Shown here piece after piece: positions 6,562-8,727 of a stretch of 8,727 nt of DNA. This DNA comes from HRBIN15 sp039630445. Lineage in GTDB: Bacteria > Armatimonadota > Fimbriimonadia > Fimbriimonadales > GBS-DC. The notes under the pieces were generated by a model, which searched no databases, was not told the DNA's origin, and saw only the letters and a program-made list of their open reading frames with translations. Location: contig JBCNVA010000130.1 in assembly GCA_039630445.1 (NCBI GenBank), positions 1 to 8,727 on the forward strand. Reading direction: 5' to 3'. Each line of letters opens with the position of its first letter. Positions within the stretch are counted from its first letter, which is position 1. A program made the position numbers and the translations under genes.

Positions 6562-7548
6562 TTACCAGCAGTTGATGTCGGCGATGCAGGTGCCCGGCAC
6601 GCCGTGAAAGTCGCCAAAGTTCGGCACGCCTCCCGGATGCCCCACGCATTCGAAATGCTCCTCGCGTGTCGGGAACTCGGTGAAGCCGCAGCTGCGGCGT
6701 GTGGAAAGTGGCACATGGTTTGTCCAGCTATAGTAGGTGGGGCGTGCATAGACACTGGGGCAATTCGCAGGAGTGGAACATCCTGGAATGATGCGCCCAC
6801 CTGTCGGCAGACCATTATAGCGCGACCACTTCACATGCCCATCGATATAAGCCACTGACAGCCCCTCTGTATGGCGCGGCCAGACCTCCCATTTGTACCA
6901 GTAGTCGATCCATGCCCGCCATTCGGAACGATTGTAGCCGCGCGGGAAGTAGCCATCAGCATAGGCAATCGTGTCCGCTGGTTGGGGCACATTCGACTCC
7001 GACACTGGATTATAGCAGCGCGCCATCAGACCACTCGGTGGGTTAACGCAGGAGATCTGGTTACCGCGCACCTCTGGAGTGCCGAGCATCATACTGAACA
7101 GCCCCAGATTGAAGGTGTAGGCATTATAGCGGAAAGTGCCCGCAGGGCGACAACTGCCGCAGCGTGCACGAATAGCAGAGAACAGGCTACGCCCGTATTG
7201 CCCGCGCTGCCAGTCAGGACCCGTGTAGTCCTGACCGTTGCCGTCGGCAGGATAGCTGGGACATTTCAGGATGTCGGCGTTCTTTCGGTAGGGGTGGGTG
7301 AAATCGTGAACAAAGTAGACGATGTTATCCCGACCGGTTCCCGCCACACCAAATGGATAGACGCTATCGTAGTCGGAGGCGTACATCAGGGTGCCTTTGA
7401 TGAGCTGGTTCAGATTGCTCAAGCAGACCGCCTGCCTTCCTTTTTCGCGTGCCTGCGCGAATACAGGGAACAGGATCGCCGCCAGAAGGGCGATGATCGC
7501 GATCACGACCAGCAACTCGATGAGCGTAAAGCCGCTGCGAATGCGCAT
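6562..7548 (-). CDS. Prepilin-type N-terminal cleavage/methylation protein with H-x9-DG motif
   Basis: The protein has 328 residues. A short basic leader MRIRSG is followed by FTLIELLVVIAIIALLAAIL. The prepilin peptidase should cut after G6 and methylate F7, and E11 is the conserved Glu5 of the mature chain. The hydrophobic helix (7-28) runs into FPVFAQAREKGRQAVCLSNL, the form common in Armatimonadota. Near the end H226 and D236-G237 form H-x9-DG. Such proteins are pseudopilins or surface proteins of unknown role. About 90 residues follow the motif, and I count 12 cysteines, ten of them after residue 100, which suggests disulfides outside the cell. ATG at 7548 has GGAGG 8 bases upstream; the in-frame ATG at 7569 lies at the -10 box, so it is rejected. 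It appears monocistronic. Confidence 0.9.
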   Translation of the reverse strand: MRIRSGFTLIELLVVIAIIALLAAILFPVFAQAREKGRQAVCLSNLNQLIKGTLMYASDYDSVYPFGVAGTGRDNIVYFVHDFTHPYRKNADILKCPSYPADGNGQDYTGPDWQRGQYGRSLFSAIRARCGSCRPAGTFRYNAYTFNLGLFSMMLGTPEVRGNQISCVNPPSGLMARCYNPVSESNVPQPADTIAYADGYFPRGYNRSEWRAWIDYWYKWEVWPRHTEGLSVAYIDGHVKWSRYNGLPTGGRIIPGCSTPANCPSVYARPTYYSWTNHVPLSTRRSCGFTEFPTREEHFECVGHPGGVPNFGDFHGVPGTCIADINCW

Positions 7549-7570
7549 TGTCAGGACCTCCTCATCCATT

Positions 7571-7599
7571 ATTATACACCCCTGTGACATCGATTGCAA
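7571..7599 (-). promoter_or_regulatory. Sigma-70 promoter of the prepilin-type gene
   Basis: On the minus strand TTGCAA (7599-7594), a 17-base spacer and a perfect TATAAT (7576-7571). Transcription should start near 7564, about 16 bases before the ATG at 7548, just in front of the GGAGG at 7561-7557. Confidence 0.8.
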
Positions 7600-7609
7600 G
7601 CCCCCCTGG

Positions 7610-7638
7610 TTGCTCCCGTTGCAGGATTGATTTATTGT
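7610..7638 (+). promoter_or_regulatory. Possible sigma-70 promoter of tpiA
   Basis: TTGCTC (7610-7615), a 17-base spacer, then TATTGT (7633-7638). The match is 3 of 6 and 4 of 6 to consensus, so it is weaker than the divergent prepilin promoter. The predicted start near 7645 would leave a leader of about 23 bases containing the AGGTGG ribosome site. The two -35 boxes lie back to back, 10 bases apart. Confidence 0.4.
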
Positions 7639-7667
7639 GAAGCGAACCCGATAGGTGGGTGATACTT

Positions 7668-8471
7668 ATGCGCACCTGTTTGATTGCAGGCAACTGGAAG
7701 ATGCACTTGACTCCGGCGGAGGGGGCGGCTCTGGCGACCACGCTACGGCAGCGCATCGGCACGCGCTTCGATCTGGAGGTGGTGCTATGCCCGCCGTTTG
7801 TCTCGCTCCCAGCCGTGGCAGATGCTATTCGCGGAAGTGATCTGAAGTTGGGTGCGCAGACCGTCTTCTGGGCTGATTCGGGCGCCTACACCGGGCAGAT
7901 TTCGCCTCCCATGCTCGTTGCCGTCGGCTGCGAATATGTGATTTTGGGGCACTCGGAGACGCGCGGACGGTTCGGCAACCCAGACCCTAACCTGACGGAA
8001 CAGCATCTGCGCTACTTTGGAGAGAACGAGGCAACGCTCAACCTGAAGCTCAAGGCAGTGCTGCCCCATGGGCTGAAACCGATTCTCTGCGTGGGCGAGA
8101 CGCTGCAGGAGCGTCAGCAAGGTCAAACGGAGGCGGTCGTCCGTCAGCAGTTGGAGGGCGCGTTGCAGGGCATCGATGCCGATGAGTTGTACGAGCTGGT
8201 GATTGCGTATGAACCCGTGTGGGCGATTGGCACGGGGCAGGTGTGCGATGCGGAGGAGGCGAACCGGATTTGTGGCTTCATTCGCCAGTTGCTAAATGAT
8301 TTGTACGAGCCAGAACTGGGCGAGCATGTGCGCGTGCTGTATGGCGGCAGTGTGACGGCAGGCAACGCACACGGGCTACTGCATCAGCCCGAGATTGATG
8401 GCGTGCTGGTGGGCGGCGCAAGCCTGGATGCGGACGAGTTCGTGCAAATCACCTACTGCGCGCCGCGCTAA
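7668..8471 (+). CDS. tpiA: Triosephosphate isomerase
   Basis: This cytoplasmic glycolytic enzyme interconverts dihydroxyacetone phosphate and glyceraldehyde 3-phosphate. All active-site parts are present in 267 residues: N9 and K11 in AGNWKMH, H95 in GHSETR, E182 in YEPVWAIGTG (also the closing loop 6), and phosphate-binding YGGSV (225-229) and LVGGAS (247-252). It is somewhat longer than the common 250 residues because about 14-16 residues are inserted after GHSETRGRFG, at about 104-118 (NPDPNLTEQHLRYFGE). GHSET replaces the usual GHSER. ATG at 7668 is chosen because AGGTGG lies 9 bases before it and the family begins directly with the R-x-x-IAGNWKM strand; a GTG at 7659 would overlap that site. 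The 3' end overlaps the convergent gene by 23 bases. Confidence 0.96.
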   Translation: MRTCLIAGNWKMHLTPAEGAALATTLRQRIGTRFDLEVVLCPPFVSLPAVADAIRGSDLKLGAQTVFWADSGAYTGQISPPMLVAVGCEYVILGHSETRGRFGNPDPNLTEQHLRYFGENEATLNLKLKAVLPHGLKPILCVGETLQERQQGQTEAVVRQQLEGALQGIDADELYELVIAYEPVWAIGTGQVCDAEEANRICGFIRQLLNDLYEPELGEHVRVLYGGSVTAGNAHGLLHQPEIDGVLVGGASLDADEFVQITYCAPR

Positions 8472-8727
8472 GCGACTCCAGATACAGCTCGGTCTGTTGC
8501 GCGTTGGCGCGGAACCATGCCTCGGACACCAGCAGGAACCACCATGCTGTGGGGCGAGCGTTAGTGAGCATAAGTCCCTCCGCCGTCAGGATCGCCTGAC
8601 GCGCCAGTTCCACTCGTGCCAGCTCGGCTTCGTACTCCAGTTGTTGCACCCGTTCGCGCACGGCTAATAACTCAGGTGTGCGTCCGATTTGCAGCCGCTG
8701 GGCGAGCAGCTGACGCAGCTGCTGGCG
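8449..8727 (-). CDS. C-terminal part of a coiled-coil protein, possibly TolC-like outer membrane factor
   Basis: Only the last 92 residues are present; the reading frame stays open to the right edge. The first 55 or so residues are long, charged helix: RLQIGRTPELLAVRERVQQ, then LEYEAELARVELARQAILTA. A helix with G-x-T-P-x-L-L followed by a long Glu- and Ala-rich coil is the pattern seen near the C-terminus of TolC-type efflux proteins, which supply the outer-membrane channel. The last 35 residues (NARPTAWWFLLVSEAWFRA, then a helix ending LYLESLSAARSR) do not match anything I know. The TolC assignment is therefore weak. The TGA at 8451-8449 lies inside tpiA, giving a 23-base tail-to-tail overlap. 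Confidence 0.6.
   Translation of the reverse strand, partial: RQQLRQLLAQRLQIGRTPELLAVRERVQQLEYEAELARVELARQAILTAEGLMLTNARPTAWWFLLVSEAWFRANAQQTELYLESLSAARSR

Noticed and set aside
6871..7587. Plus-strand frame of 238 codons opposite the prepilin gene
   Set aside because: The minus strand has a clear prepilin leader, H-x9-DG motif, ribosome site and promoter; the plus-strand product shows none.

Overview
The window looks like ordinary chromosome from a GC-rich (about 60%) bacterium, most likely an Armatimonadota member. The best clue is the prepilin-type protein at 6562-7548. Its N-terminus (GFTLIELLVVIAIIA, then FPVFAQAREKGRQ) and its H-x9-DG motif are typical of the very large prepilin family of Armatimonadota and related hot-spring lineages. 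This assignment is inference; no rRNA or other marker is present.

Layout. Positions 1-4069 are one unbroken run of minus-strand genes with gaps of 0-34 bases, read from right to left: an MntA-type nucleotidyltransferase antitoxin and a HepT-type RNase toxin (4-base ATGA overlap), a SpoIIM-family membrane protein, a nucleoside:H+ symporter-type MFS transporter, a small two-helix membrane protein with a PH-like domain, a 109-residue protein with a C-terminal coiled coil, and the N-terminus of a membrane protein that resembles DUF6754 and leaves the window at base 1. The toxin gene is clearly AT-richer than its neighbours, so the toxin-antitoxin pair probably arrived by transfer and came to sit at the head of an older membrane-protein operon.

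A divergent intergenic region (4070-4200) carries nested inverted repeats and separates this run from a plus-strand, secreted, penicillin G acylase-type N-terminal nucleophile hydrolase (4201-6522). The acylase converges on the prepilin-type gene across a 39-base gap that contains a hairpin. The prepilin gene has a near-consensus sigma-70 promoter (TTGCAA, 17 bases, TATAAT) and is divergent from triosephosphate isomerase (7668-8471). The isomerase gene overlaps by 23 bases the 3' end of a convergent, TolC-like coiled-coil gene that enters from the right edge.

How the genes work together. The only strong functional units are the mntA-hepT pair and, by context, the five-gene membrane operon below it, whose joint role is unknown. 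The acylase, prepilin and isomerase appear to be separate transcription units. No tRNA, rRNA, CRISPR array, insertion sequence or prophage gene was seen. The items most worth a second look are the membrane operon with its toxin-antitoxin head, and the two intergenic hairpins, whose 24-base cores differ only by transitions.
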